Notes: a model not told the origin generated them from the letters alone. Positions 53,543-62,242 are shown, numbered from the stretch's first letter. The stretch: DNA of 64,000 nucleotides from Chitinophaga sp. S165 (GCF_003182155.1 NZ_QGTG01000002.1:945646-1009645), one strand, 5' to 3'. Numbers and translations: made by a program.

Positions 53543-54550
53543 TTATTTTTTCAGTTTCAGGATGGAGAAGGTAGAATCTTCTTCCACTATGGTGTTTGAA
53601 AGTGTGCCTAATCCGTCTATTGTCATTTCCACTTTATCACCTGGTTTTAACCATTGCTCCTGGTAGTTAGGATCATTAAGTTTGCCGGTGCCATTCAGCT
53701 CAAGGAAGCAGCCGGTACCAACGGTGCCACTGCCAATAACATCGCCGGGCAGGATGTTCGCGCCATATGCACAACGTTCTATGATCTCTGCAAAGGTCCA
53801 GTCCATATCGCCCATGTTGCCTTCACTGACTTGCACACCATTGATGCGGCAGGTCATTTTCAGATTGTAGTTCTTACCTGTGTGTCCCGGTTTGGTAGGA
53901 ATGATAAGATGTTCCAGTTCATCGGGTGTAACCAGCATAGGGCCGATCACTGTGCTGAAATCCTTTCCTTTGGCGGGACCAAGATTCAGTTTCATTTCTT
54001 CCATCTGCAATGTGCGGGCACTCATGTCGTTCATGATCATGAAGCCGGCGATGTAGTTGTCTGCTTCAGCTGCAGGTATGTTCCGGCCTGGCTTACAGAT
54101 GACAACAGCAGCCTCCAGTTCAAAGTCGAGCTTATCGAAATGGTCAGGCATGCAGTAGATATCGCCAGGACCTTGTATAGCATTGTGATTGGTAAAATAG
54201 AAGATCGGATACTGATCAAACTCTGGGATCATATCAATACGCCGGTTACGTCGTGCAGCCGCTACGTGCTGACGGAAAGCATAACCATCACGGCAGGAAG
54301 TGGGGAACGGTACCGGGGCAAGAATGTCTACAGACTGGTATGGCACCGGGGCGGCAACACCAACAGGCTTACCTGCCTTTAACTGCGCTTCTGCTGCGCG
54401 GGCAATATCTATCACTTCTTCCCACATAAGCAGGAAATGCTGCATGTTGCCGGGTAACTGAGGGTCCAGGTCTTGTGTGTTATACAGTTGATCGCCTATG
54501 AGGATGGCCAGCTGGTCAACCTCATCCCGGAGGTAAGTAACAAGTTTCAT
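53543..54550 (-). CDS. Fumarylacetoacetate hydrolase family protein
   Basis: A 335-residue protein of the FAH superfamily, which hydrolyses C-C bonds in acylpyruvates, as in the last step of tyrosine catabolism. The start at 54550 gives MKLVTYLRDEVDQLAILIGD. The FAH core metal site residues appear in FELEAAVVICKPGRNIP (Glu), AGFMIMNDMSARTLQ (Asp) and the C-terminal GDVIGSGTVGTG. A homogentisate-pathway role is suggested by the neighbouring gene, but other acylpyruvase functions are possible. Confidence 0.88.
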   Translation of the reverse strand: MKLVTYLRDEVDQLAILIGDQLYNTQDLDPQLPGNMQHFLLMWEEVIDIARAAEAQLKAGKPVGVAAPVPYQSVDILAPVPFPTSCRDGYAFRQHVAAARRNRRIDMIPEFDQYPIFYFTNHNAIQGPGDIYCMPDHFDKLDFELEAAVVICKPGRNIPAAEADNYIAGFMIMNDMSARTLQMEEMKLNLGPAKGKDFSTVIGPMLVTPDELEHLIIPTKPGHTGKNYNLKMTCRINGVQVSEGNMGDMDWTFAEIIERCAYGANILPGDVIGSGTVGTGCFLELNGTGKLNDPNYQEQWLKPGDKVEMTIDGLGTLSNTIVEEDSTFSILKLKK

Positions 54551-55046
54551 AATGTAGTTGGTTCTGGTTGTATGATCTGTAAATATAGGAAAATGAAATG
54601 GCTGCAAGTAAATGATATAGCCAGATAGGGGTTGCTGTGAAGAATGCCGTCAATATAACAGTGCGTTCAATGATCTATATTCATTCGTTTTTCACTTTAG
54701 GAGGGCATGAACATAGATAATTTAATATGGTATGTGTAAAGTGTTTCGTATTGATCTTCTTTATGTTATATGCTATACTATTTTAAGGCGGCTTGCACTG
54801 GTACTGTTAATTCAGTAAATAAAGGTATCATTACAACACGAAAGGTTCTGTGGCAAATATGTTATTACTCCAAAGAGATGTGGTTACCCCTGCACCCATG
54901 AAATAGCCAAGAAATTTATAACAACATACATCCATGGCTGATAAGATCGGCATAATATTCGCGGATAGCTCTTTCGGCTATAGATTATAGATTAAGAAAC
55001 AACGTATCATTCGTTTAAGCACTTATTTGTACTAAATAAAGGAGTT
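54551..55046. other. Intergenic region without gene
   Basis: About 500 bases of AT-rich DNA between divergent genes. I see only very short reading frames (10-15 codons) and no strong hairpins. The downstream gene start is preceded by AAAGGAG, a rare Shine-Dalgarno-like match in this window. Confidence 0.5.
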
Positions 55047-55712
55047 ATGAAGTTTGATAAGATTAAGAACAAGGGACAGGCACGGTTATTTGAAAGCAGG
55101 TATTTAGAGATGCTCACCAAAACACACCCCCTTGTAATCTGGGCAATGTACGTCCCAATCATCGGTTACATGTTATATTACAGCAATACCGTCTTAGGTT
55201 TTAGTATTGCACGGGTCATTACAGTCTTCCTGGGTGCCATGTTTTTCTGGACATTCTTTGAATACATCATGCACCGCTATCTGTTCCATTTCAGTAGCGA
55301 AAGTCCCAGAGTAAAAAGGATCATTTATGTAATGCATGGCAACCACCATGAGTACCCCCGTGACAAGCAAAGATTATTCATGCCTCCTGTGCCCAGCCTG
55401 ATCCTGGCTTCTATTATTTTCGGTGCACAGTATTTTTTCCTGAGACAGTATGCTTTTATGTTCTTTCCTGGTTTTATGCTGGGATACCTGATCTATGGAA
55501 GCATGCACTATGCGATACATGCGTGGAACCCACCGAATAAATTGCTGAAGCCTGTATGGCGCAATCATCACCTGCATCATTACAAAGGAGATGAAAAGGG
55601 ATTTGGTGTAAGTACCAGTGTATGGGACCACATCTTCGGAACAAGCTTTGACCTGGAAAAAGAGAAAGAAGATAAGGAGAAAGTGAGGGAATTAATGTTC
55701 AATAAACAGTAG
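55047..55712 (+). CDS. Fatty acid hydroxylase / sterol desaturase family protein
   Basis: Membrane di-iron hydroxylase of 221 residues with four helices. The histidine boxes that bind the iron pair are all present: EYIMHRYLFHF near residue 76, HGNHHEYP near 97, SMHYAIHAWNP near 154 and NHHLHHYKGDEKGFGVS near 174. This order matches fatty-acid 2-hydroxylases. In Chitinophagaceae such enzymes could make 2-hydroxy acids of membrane lipids, which is inference. AAAGGAG lies upstream of the ATG. Confidence 0.9.
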   Translation: MKFDKIKNKGQARLFESRYLEMLTKTHPLVIWAMYVPIIGYMLYYSNTVLGFSIARVITVFLGAMFFWTFFEYIMHRYLFHFSSESPRVKRIIYVMHGNHHEYPRDKQRLFMPPVPSLILASIIFGAQYFFLRQYAFMFFPGFMLGYLIYGSMHYAIHAWNPPNKLLKPVWRNHHLHHYKGDEKGFGVSTSVWDHIFGTSFDLEKEKEDKEKVRELMFNKQ

Positions 55713-55717
55713 CCTGT

Positions 55718-56044
55718 TCACCATTTTTCTTCACCGTCATCTGGTGGCGGCTGGCTATAAATTTTACGGGAAATGATCTTTTCCTGTTGTCTTTCTATCA
55801 GCAATGCGGCGATCTTTTTATACACAGCTGGCGTAAGATCTGATTCCAGTATACGGCGGATCTTAAACTCAGAAACATCCACTTTATAAAGTAGCAGCAC
55901 GAATTGTTGAAAGTCTGTACTTATCAGGAGCTCTAATTTCTCAGCGAGTAATGATTCCAGTTGATCGTAAGTAATGTCCGGGGCAGTCTGCAGCGCGGCA
56001 TCTGCTGAAAGTTCGGCAGTAGTTTCCGGAAGTAATTGTATCAT
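55718..56044 (-). CDS. Small conserved-type hypothetical protein (108 aa)
   Basis: I do not recognise the family. The acidic 108-residue protein has an extended N-terminus, then a helical part (ITYDQLESLLAEKLELLIST, FQQFVLLLYKVDVSE, LTPAVYKKIAALLIERQQEK) and a short charged tail. There is no signal peptide. The start is the ATG at 56044, as the in-frame TTG two codons earlier is unneeded. It ends five bases from the convergent hydroxylase gene. Confidence 0.65.
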   Translation of the reverse strand: MIQLLPETTAELSADAALQTAPDITYDQLESLLAEKLELLISTDFQQFVLLLYKVDVSEFKIRRILESDLTPAVYKKIAALLIERQQEKIISRKIYSQPPPDDGEEKW

Positions 56045-56055
56045 ACGCAAAAATA

Positions 56056-56084
56056 AAAAGGTCCTGTCTCAGACAGGACCTTTT
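56056..56084. terminator. Terminator-like hairpin downstream of the DUF6263 gene
   Basis: AAAAGGTCCTGTC pairs with GACAGGACCTTTT around TCA. It lies between the DUF6263 gene end (minus strand) and the start of the 108-aa gene, acting as the DUF6263 terminator. Confidence 0.75.
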
Positions 56085-56089
56085 CTATG

Positions 56090-57052
56090 TTATTTCATTT
56101 GTTTGATCTTGTAGGAGGCGTTGGTCACTATCTTCACCGGCACCTTGATATCTTTCTTGATCCGTTTCGCCTTATTGGCCTTATAGGTGTAAGTACCGTT
56201 CATTTCTGTGTTCTGTGCACAGATGCTGGGTAAGCCGGTATTACGGTCAATCAGGTAGTTGGTCATGATATCTCCGTCTATTTCGGCGGTAGCCTGTATG
56301 CCGTCTTCGATGGTAAAGGTTTCCACTTTGTTGGTAGTTACTTTACCGGTGCCATTGATCTTGGCAGTTTGGGCATCCCAGGTCTGCAGATTCCAGTACA
56401 GGTCAATATTACCTACCAGACCGGTACGGATGGGCACATTTTCTTCCCAGCGGGTACCTGTTTTGATACTGCGAACGGGATATATTACCAGGAGCTGTTC
56501 CAGCCAGGAGCGGAACGCGTTGGTCCCGAACTGGTCTTTCATGAGTTTCTTATAGGCTTCCTGCTCATCGTCCTTCAGGTTCGTGAAGGTAGCAGATGCT
56601 TTATCCAGCAGTTCATCCAGCCCGGTGATCTTGTTAATGAAACCGGTAGAGGAAAGATCTACTGTAAAAGGATGTTCGAGTATGCTTTTCAGGGCTGCCT
56701 GGAAAGGTTCTTTATCATTCGGTACGGCGGCGTCAACGAGAATGTTCTGGTTACGTGCGTTGAAGTTGAATTTAAGTTCTTTATACTTAAAGATAAGATA
56801 TGCATGACCAGGGATGACATCGTCCACCTGGATACTGATACTGTTGTTAAAGTCGCGGGTCACGCGCTGCATCACATCATCTACGGTAGTATATGTTTCG
56901 CTACGGCTTTCCTGTTTCAGTTCAAACTGCTGTCCTTTCTGAAAATTGTAGGCAAGGTCTACATAGTCTCTTTTTTCATCCTGCAACTGAGCTTTTACCG
57001 GCAGGGCCAGTACTGCTCCCATCGCCAATGACACCAAAAATCGCTTCATCAT
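56090..57052 (-). CDS. DUF6263 family exported protein
   Basis: A 320-residue protein with a signal peptide (MMKRFLVSLAMGAVLALPVKA) and a long beta-rich domain of the DUF6263 kind: YNFQKGQQFELKQESRSETY near residue 35 and VDLSSTGFINKITGLDELLD near residue 130. It ends with a basic C-terminus (KAKRIKKDIKVPVKI). Probably periplasmic; no function is known. It follows the TIGR02757 gene by 13 bases on the same strand, so they are likely co-transcribed. Confidence 0.8.
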   Translation of the reverse strand: MMKRFLVSLAMGAVLALPVKAQLQDEKRDYVDLAYNFQKGQQFELKQESRSETYTTVDDVMQRVTRDFNNSISIQVDDVIPGHAYLIFKYKELKFNFNARNQNILVDAAVPNDKEPFQAALKSILEHPFTVDLSSTGFINKITGLDELLDKASATFTNLKDDEQEAYKKLMKDQFGTNAFRSWLEQLLVIYPVRSIKTGTRWEENVPIRTGLVGNIDLYWNLQTWDAQTAKINGTGKVTTNKVETFTIEDGIQATAEIDGDIMTNYLIDRNTGLPSICAQNTEMNGTYTYKANKAKRIKKDIKVPVKIVTNASYKIKQMK

Positions 57053-57065
57053 TACGCTTTATTTA

Positions 57066-57839
57066 TTATACATACTTTTCAATTACGCCAAGACCGAAAA
57101 GGGCAAAGTCATATTTAGCAGGGTCCAGCGGGTCCAGTTGTCTGAGTTGCTCGGTTAGGGCAAGCGCTGTTTTCCAATCTGACTTTGCGGCAGGGATCAA
57201 TCCCAGTCTGGTGGCCACTCTACCCACATGTACGTCCATCGGGCAAACCAGCTGAGATGGCTGAATATGCTGCCATAGTCCAAAATCCACGCCATTTTCG
57301 TCTTTTCTGACCATCCAGCGAAGGTACATATTCAATCTTTTACATGCTGAATTTCTGGCCGGAGTAGAAATATGCTTCCTCGTGCGTTCCGGGTGTTCCG
57401 GGAGAAAGAACATATGATGGAAGCCTCTGAGGGCATTTTCGATCGTTTCGTCTTCGGCAGTGATATGGCCGCTGAAGGCAAATTCGAGGGAGGTGACGTC
57501 TGTATAATATCCCTGGAGATATTCTACAAAGTACATCAGGTCTACTCCGTTAAAGGTACGATGGCAGAACTGGAGCAGTTTCATCCGCTCTTTGGGCTTA
57601 TGGTTCAGGATGAAGTCGTAAGGAGCGTCGTCCATGAGTTTCATCAGTTCCGTACACTTATTAATGATGGTGGTTCGGTTACCCCAGGCAAGAATGGCAG
57701 CAAATAAACCGGCAATTTCAATATCCTGAAGTTTTGTAAACCTGTGAGGTATGCATATCGGATCTCCGGGAATGAAATCCGGGGTATTGTAGTATACCGC
57801 TTTCGTATCTAAGAAGGCCTTCAGTTGCTCGAATTTCAT
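57066..57839 (-). CDS. TIGR02757 (DUF2400) family protein
   Basis: A 257-residue helical protein of a family resembling HhH-type DNA glycosylases. Features visible are the DPICIPHRFTKLQDIEIAGLFA opening near residue 25, ILAWGNRTTIINKC near 48, MYLRWMVRKDENGVDFGLW near 175 and a final LDPLDPAKYDFALFGLGV. No catalytic Lys/Asp pair of known glycosylases is confirmed. The function is uncharacterised. Confidence 0.9.
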   Translation of the reverse strand: MKFEQLKAFLDTKAVYYNTPDFIPGDPICIPHRFTKLQDIEIAGLFAAILAWGNRTTIINKCTELMKLMDDAPYDFILNHKPKERMKLLQFCHRTFNGVDLMYFVEYLQGYYTDVTSLEFAFSGHITAEDETIENALRGFHHMFFLPEHPERTRKHISTPARNSACKRLNMYLRWMVRKDENGVDFGLWQHIQPSQLVCPMDVHVGRVATRLGLIPAAKSDWKTALALTEQLRQLDPLDPAKYDFALFGLGVIEKYV

Positions 57840-58030
57840 AATGGTATGCTCGGTTTAGTGCTGATATTCCGGAGTGCGATACGCCGGCAGTCCGAAAAAT
57901 AAGGAAAGATGTTCATACTATATCAATTTATATAGATAATTGGTTATCTGATATATATTATTGAGAATGAGCATTTGTGAGTATTCCGGAGGAGAATGTG
58001 CCGTATTTTCCGGTTGAGGTTGTGTTAGTT

Positions 58031-58085
58031 TGAGGATGTACGATGAGTACATCCTCAAACCTTCCTGGAAGAATTGCTTCCAGGA
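58031..58085 (-). terminator. Two tandem hairpins downstream of the cystathionine enzyme gene
   Basis: TGAGGATGTAC/GTACATCCTCA (58031-58057) and TCCTGGAAG/CTTCCAGGA (58063-58085) are both perfect stems. Together they probably end the minus-strand gene; neither has a strong T-run. Confidence 0.6.
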
Positions 58086-58100
58086 TCTGATATATGGTTA

Positions 58101-59240
58101 TTATCCGATCGCTTTCTGCAGGTCGGCAATTAAGTCTTCAACATCTTCGATACCAACACTTAAGCGGATGAGGGAATCTACCAGGCCGTTGGCAACGCGG
58201 TCTTCTCTGGGAATGGAGGCATGGGTCATACTGGCCGGGTGACCTATCAGCGACTCTACCCCTCCAAGTGATTCCGCAAGAGAGAAGAGATGTGTGCCGC
58301 TAAGTACTTTAAAAGCGGCCTCCTGGCTGTCGTCTTTCAGTGTGAAAGAGATCATGCCACCGAAACTTTTCATCTGCTGTTTGGCAATATGGTGGTTAGG
58401 ATGATCTTCAAAACCGCACCAGTATACTTTATCCACTTTAGGATGCTGGCGGAGGAACTGTGCGACAGCAGCGCCATTCTCACAATGCCGTTGCATACGG
58501 ACGTGCAGGGTTTTCAGGCCACGTAATACAAGGAAACAATCCTGCGGGCCAGGTACTGCACCGCAGCTGTTCTGTATGAAATAGAGTTGTTGCGCCAGCG
58601 CATCGTCTTTTACGATCACAGCTCCGTGTACAACATCGCTATGGCCACCGAGGTATTTGGTAGCGCTGTGTACAACAATATGTGCACCCAGGTCCAATGG
58701 ATTCTGGAGATAAGGAGAAGCGAAGGTGTTATCAACACAGAGCAGGATATTATGTTCCTGTGCAATTTTTGCGCTGGCGGCAATGTCGATAATGTTCAGC
58801 AGTGGATTGGTAGGCGTTTCTATCCAGATCAGCTTGGTTTTGGGCGTAATATAACTGCGGATATTTTCAGCCTCCTGCATACCGATAAACTGGAATTTTA
58901 TGCCGTACCGTTCAAACACTTTGGTGAAGATGCGGTAGGTACCGCCATAAAGATCGTTAGAGGCGATAACCTCATCGCCGGGGTTGAGCAACTTCATGAT
59001 CGCATCGGTGGCGGCCAGGCCGCTGCCGAAGGAAATGCCGTATTTACCATTCTCGATGGCAGCCAGGGCCGACTGTAATGCATCGCGGGTTGGGTTCTGT
59101 GTGCGGGCGTACTCATAGCCTTTATGCTGGCCTGGAGCGCTCTGGACATAGGTGGAAGTTTGAAAGATCGGGGTCATAATGGCCCCGGTTGACGGATCGG
59201 GGCTTACGCCTGCGTGTATGAGTTTAGTTCCCAGCTTCAT
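58101..59240 (-). CDS. metB: Cystathionine gamma-synthase / gamma-lyase family enzyme
   Basis: PLP-dependent trans-sulfuration enzyme of 379 residues. The PLP lysine is in SATKYLGGHSDVVHGA near residue 200, the phosphate-binding region is FGSGLAATDAIMKLL near 76, and the Tyr/Arg residues from the partner subunit are in YEYARTQNPTRDAL near 43. The C-terminal SLGGVESLIGHPASMTHASI completes the fold. Family motifs cannot separate synthase from lyase (MetB against MccB), so the direction of the reaction is open. It is monocistronic with its own promoter and downstream hairpins. Confidence 0.92.
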   Translation of the reverse strand: MKLGTKLIHAGVSPDPSTGAIMTPIFQTSTYVQSAPGQHKGYEYARTQNPTRDALQSALAAIENGKYGISFGSGLAATDAIMKLLNPGDEVIASNDLYGGTYRIFTKVFERYGIKFQFIGMQEAENIRSYITPKTKLIWIETPTNPLLNIIDIAASAKIAQEHNILLCVDNTFASPYLQNPLDLGAHIVVHSATKYLGGHSDVVHGAVIVKDDALAQQLYFIQNSCGAVPGPQDCFLVLRGLKTLHVRMQRHCENGAAVAQFLRQHPKVDKVYWCGFEDHPNHHIAKQQMKSFGGMISFTLKDDSQEAAFKVLSGTHLFSLAESLGGVESLIGHPASMTHASIPREDRVANGLVDSLIRLSVGIEDVEDLIADLQKAIG

Positions 59241-59284
59241 GCCTGAATATTTTATTATTTAGAAGATCTGTAGTGTGAAAGTTC

Positions 59285-59292
59285 CAAAGGTA
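59285..59292 (-). promoter_or_regulatory. metB: -7 promoter box of the cystathionine enzyme gene
   Basis: The minus strand reads TACCTTTG, matching TAnnTTTG, 44 bases before the start codon. Confidence 0.55.
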
Positions 59293-59527
59293 CTAATTCC
59301 GGCATAACGGCGAATCGGGGCGGTATGGATGCAGGGAGCGGTACGTATAGGTTCACCTGTGAGTTGTATGTCAAAGACATCCAATCAGATAGCTGTTCAG
59401 ATAATAAAAAAGGCAAATAAGTAATTCTACGCAGCAACAGACTGAGGTATAAATACGCTGTACTGGCGCGGGTTTTGTCCGAAATCGCTCTTGAAAGTTC
59501 CTTCACGGATAAAAATGCAACATTCAC

Positions 59528-59542
59528 GAACAAAATTTGTTC
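59528..59542. promoter_or_regulatory. 15-bp perfect palindrome upstream of sRNA-like unit C
   Basis: GAACAAAATTTGTTC is symmetrical around a central base, flanked by TTCAC on the left and CAC on the right. It lies 40 bases before the unit C promoter and could bind a dimeric regulator. Confidence 0.45.
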
Positions 59543-59581
59543 ACTCAGCCGAAACCGTAGTTTCCGCGCAGTTAATCGCCC

Positions 59582-59589
59582 TACATTTG
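59582..59589 (+). promoter_or_regulatory. -7 promoter box of sRNA-like unit C
   Basis: TACATTTG is an exact TAnnTTTG match, placed like the boxes of units A and B. Confidence 0.55.
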
Positions 59590-59591
59590 TT

Positions 59592-59648
59592 AAGGTTTTT
59601 CATAGGATATGGTTAAAATTCTTAGGCGGTATTCTTACCGCCTTTTTT
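59592..59648 (+). ncRNA. Small RNA-like unit C (three-copy family)
   Basis: The core AGGTTTTTCATAGGATATGG plus TTAAAATT is identical to unit A. The terminator stem AGGCGGTA/TACCGCCT around TTCT (59624-59643) differs from that of unit A only at its base, and six T follow. It is the shortest copy (about 57 bases) and lies 13 kb from the other two, so it is not a local duplication artefact. Confidence 0.6.
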
Positions 59649-59659
59649 CTTACTTAATT

Positions 59660-59703
59660 AAAAAGCGAAAAGGGAATAGCTTGCTATTCCCTTTTCGCTT
59701 TTT
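59660..59703. terminator. Strong bidirectional terminator
   Basis: The arms of 21 bases at 59660-59680 and 59683-59703 are perfectly complementary, with A-runs and T-runs at the ends. It lies after unit C and before the end of the convergent DUF2911 gene. Confidence 0.85.
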
Positions 59704-59812
59704 ATCTTTTCTGTTATCTGTTGTTGTGTAAACTATCTTCTTGTTGCAGAGGGGTAGAAATGATCTGCTGTTCACATGTCAATCTTAGTTCGCTGTTAAT
59801 AGTCAGGATAGC

Positions 59813-60433
59813 CTATTTTTTCTTTCCTGTCTTTACTCCTGTTGATGGTGCTTTATCAGACCATTTGATAGGGAGACTTACGCTGGTGGTATCCCAGGCA
59901 ACGACGAGGTTAGCGCCATAATCTGCTTTTTCAAAAACGATGGTAAATGGTTCAACAGGCGAGTTCAGTTTAACAACAGGTACTTCTGTTCTTACTATGT
60001 CTTTGCGCTGATCGTATTTGAAGGCGCCCCAGATATCTGTTTCGCGGTTTACGATCATCGTCCATTTCTGTTCAGAAAGCTGTGCGTACAGTGTATAACG
60101 GCCCTTTGGAATGTTTTTGCCACCGATTGTTACAGCACGGAAGAACTCAATTTCAGTAGCCTCGTTGGCGCCCAGGCGATAGATCTCCCCGTATGATTCC
60201 AGTTCACCGAAGATCTTTCTGCCTTTCTTCTGCGGACGGCTATAAATAACACGTGCAACCAGTGATCCCGGTTCACCTTTTACTTTCACGACATAAGGAT
60301 ACATTACAGGGTAATAGGCCATGTCCATAGGGCTGGAGTCTAACGGGGGCATCTTCTTGTCCTGTGCATAGCTGGAGAGACCGGTGAGGCCCGCTATGAC
60401 GATAAGCAGCATTACTCGTACTAAATTTTTCAT
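59813..60433 (-). CDS. DUF2911 family exported protein
   Basis: A 206-residue exported protein. A signal peptide (MKNLVRVMLLIVIAGLTGLS, then SYA) is followed by the DUF2911 beta domain: ARVIYSRPQKKGRKIFGELE near residue 61, YGEIYRLGANEATEIEF near 82 and RYTLYAQLSEQKWTMIVNRE near 112. The conserved RxxWRxGANE-type element appears as EIYRLGANEAT. Function is unknown; a periplasmic or surface location is likely. Confidence 0.88.
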   Translation of the reverse strand: MKNLVRVMLLIVIAGLTGLSSYAQDKKMPPLDSSPMDMAYYPVMYPYVVKVKGEPGSLVARVIYSRPQKKGRKIFGELESYGEIYRLGANEATEIEFFRAVTIGGKNIPKGRYTLYAQLSEQKWTMIVNRETDIWGAFKYDQRKDIVRTEVPVVKLNSPVEPFTIVFEKADYGANLVVAWDTTSVSLPIKWSDKAPSTGVKTGKKK

Positions 60434-60469
60434 TGTTGGCTATCAATTCAGATGTTAAGAATAATAGTG

Positions 60470-60477
60470 CAAACGTA
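60470..60477 (-). promoter_or_regulatory. -7 promoter box of the DUF2911 gene
   Basis: The minus strand reads TACGTTTG, matching TAnnTTTG. It lies in the 48-base gap behind the upstream ACP phosphodiesterase gene, so DUF2911 can be transcribed alone. Confidence 0.55.
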
Positions 60478-60481
60478 CGAT

Positions 60482-61063
60482 TTAATGCGGGTAAGTTTTA
60501 ACGAAGGTTACTAATTCAGGGAAGAAGGAACGGTAATGCGCAGCAAGTGTCTCGTAGTTTTCTTTTAGTACTGTAAACGGAGCATCCGCAGTAACTTCAA
60601 GATATTTAGCCCTGTGCACGATACCACCGAAACTCTTAAAAATGCCGTCCATAAACCTGTAGCCATAAAGCCAGTCATGCTGCCGCATGTAGTGAAATAC
60701 CTGTTGGAATACAGGCGGCAATATTTCATGATGGTTGGCCAGTATTGTATAAACCTGTCTAGAGAAGGAAGTTAAAGAAGTGTCTGTAAAAATGGAATCA
60801 TCCGTAGCAAGGAAATGATCGTACACGATGTCAATGAATACGGCGCTGTATCTGCCACACGAAGGCTGAAAGTATTCCCTGGCGGCCAATGTAACAGGAT
60901 GCGTATCTGTGAATGTATCGATAGCTCTATGTAATTGTATACCCTGCTGTATGCCCTGATCATATTCCTGCCATTGTTTGCCTTTTACATAATCAGCGAT
61001 CATGTTGCCAACTGTAATGGATGGATCAAGGAACGAAAGATATGCGTGGGCCAGGTAGTTCAT
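60482..61063 (-). CDS. acpH: Acyl carrier protein phosphodiesterase (AcpH family)
   Basis: A 193-residue AcpH/DUF479 hydrolase that removes 4'-phosphopantetheine from acyl carrier protein. The start MNYLAHAYLSFLDPSITVGN gives the first metal-ligand His, followed by MIADYVKGKQ, then IQLHRAIDTFTDTHPV near residue 43 and DIVYDHFLA near residue 78, matching the HD-like metal site of the family. Function is inferred by family only. Confidence 0.9.
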   Translation of the reverse strand: MNYLAHAYLSFLDPSITVGNMIADYVKGKQWQEYDQGIQQGIQLHRAIDTFTDTHPVTLAAREYFQPSCGRYSAVFIDIVYDHFLATDDSIFTDTSLTSFSRQVYTILANHHEILPPVFQQVFHYMRQHDWLYGYRFMDGIFKSFGGIVHRAKYLEVTADAPFTVLKENYETLAAHYRSFFPELVTFVKTYPH

Positions 61064-61581
61064 ACACTGAAGATAGAATATCTTTTGCAGCTGCTGTTCT
61101 TAACATGCGCATGCACGATATACGGATCCAATGTTAAGCTGGTATTAAGTCTGTTAATCAATTCGTTAAATCACCGGTTTAGGTGAGTTTTTATACCGTT
61201 TATGGTGATTGTCAGTGAAGGAAAATGTTTTGACATTTGTGTCGTCATGTTGAAAAAACAACCCGAGTAAAAGCAGTGAACAAAAATCGTTAACCATTGG
61301 TAAAGGAACAAAGAGAACTGCGTTAAGTTCCATTCGTCAATGATCCCGGAATTCCGTCCAGTTTAACAAAAGCTTAACGGAGACCCTTGCAACAATCGGG
61401 CTTTCAGTGCAACATGTGCATGGCAAAGGAAGTATATGGCAAGCGGAGGTATGTTTATGATGCTGAAGATATAAGTGACTATAGTCAATTAATCTAGCGA
61501 ATCCACTTATAACAAAGCATTTGACCCCGACCCCTTCTTGCATGTACATTTACATCACAAACAAACAAAAAAGTTTCCGCC
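61064..61581. other. Intergenic region upstream of the PepSY-like gene
   Basis: About 520 bases of AT-rich sequence with no gene. A weak hairpin TCACC/GGTGA followed by a T-tract lies at 61171-61192. A near-consensus TACATTTA at about 61548 may be the promoter of the next gene. Confidence 0.45.
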
Positions 61582-62118
61582 ATGAAACCTAGCATCAATT
61601 CAATTAACCGCACTAATGCATCTGCGGATGCCAACCGGCTGCCAGGCACCCGGTTCAGAAGAATGCTGCTCTTATTTGCTGCAGTACTTTTCTTCTCCAC
61701 ACAATTTGCCTTTGCCACCACAGGAACAGGCACGAAGGAAATGGAAGCCACCAGCAAGCTGAAACAAGCGCTGAGTAAGGAGTTTGCTGACGCTGTAGAC
61801 GTTAAATGGTACAGCGATGACAACAAGACCTTTATGGCCAAGTTTAACCTTAACACACGCAGTGTGACTGCTTACTTTGACGAAGATGGTACCCTGCTGG
61901 CTACCCGTCGTTACATTGACGAGCAGTACCTGCCGCTGGCTGTATCCAACAAGCTGGCAAAACGTTACCCTGATGAAAAAGTTCGTTGGGTAGTGGAATT
62001 CGACAGTGAAGGCTCCACTGTTTATTACGTGACACTGGAAGGTGAAAAGACCTGGAAGGTGATCAAGTCAGATGCGAGAGGTGATCTCAGCGTTCATCAG
62101 AAGATGAAAAAAGTGTAG
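61582..62118 (+). CDS. Exported PepSY-like protein
   Basis: The 178-residue protein has a long N-region (residues 1-26), a hydrophobic signal segment (about 27-45, MLLLFAAVLFFSTQFAFA), then two PepSY-like repeats. The repeats share the pattern of a helix (LKQALSKEFADAVDVKWY, then LPLAVSNKLAKRYPDEKVRW) followed by beta strands (FMAKFNLNTRSVTAYFDEDG and VVEFDSEGSTVYYVTLEGEK). Periplasmic PepSY-like proteins often modulate proteases or bind ligands; the role here is unknown. The long N-terminal extension may mean the true start is an internal Met. Confidence 0.8.
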   Translation: MKPSINSINRTNASADANRLPGTRFRRMLLLFAAVLFFSTQFAFATTGTGTKEMEATSKLKQALSKEFADAVDVKWYSDDNKTFMAKFNLNTRSVTAYFDEDGTLLATRRYIDEQYLPLAVSNKLAKRYPDEKVRWVVEFDSEGSTVYYVTLEGEKTWKVIKSDARGDLSVHQKMKKV

Positions 62119-62200
62119 ACATCAGTTCATCAGTTGAAAGTCCATAGTCAGTATAGTCCATAGTAGCAGCAGCTATTATGGGCTATTTTTTTTAATTCCT

Positions 62201-62208
62201 TACCTTTG
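62201..62208 (+). promoter_or_regulatory. -7 promoter box of the deoxyhypusine synthase-like gene
   Basis: TACCTTTG matches TAnnTTTG exactly, 34 bases before the ATG. Confidence 0.6.
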
Positions 62209-62242
62209 CCGTTCTCTAAAGGAATTAAACTTATAAACGGAC

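Larger units (their letters stand above)
59241..59812. other. Intergenic region with small RNA-like unit C
   Basis: About 570 bases with no protein gene. It contains the metB promoter, a palindrome GAACAAAATTTGTTC (59528-59542), TTCACGGA-type boxes, the sRNA-like unit C and a 21-base-arm terminator hairpin. Confidence 0.6.

Noticed and set aside
58101-59292. SAM riboswitch before the cystathionine enzyme gene
   Set aside because: The leader is only about 40 bases, too short for a SAM aptamer, and contains no matching core.
59255-59533. 92-codon frame on the minus strand upstream of the cystathionine enzyme gene
   Set aside because: It overlaps that gene's promoter and the palindrome, and its composition does not look coding.
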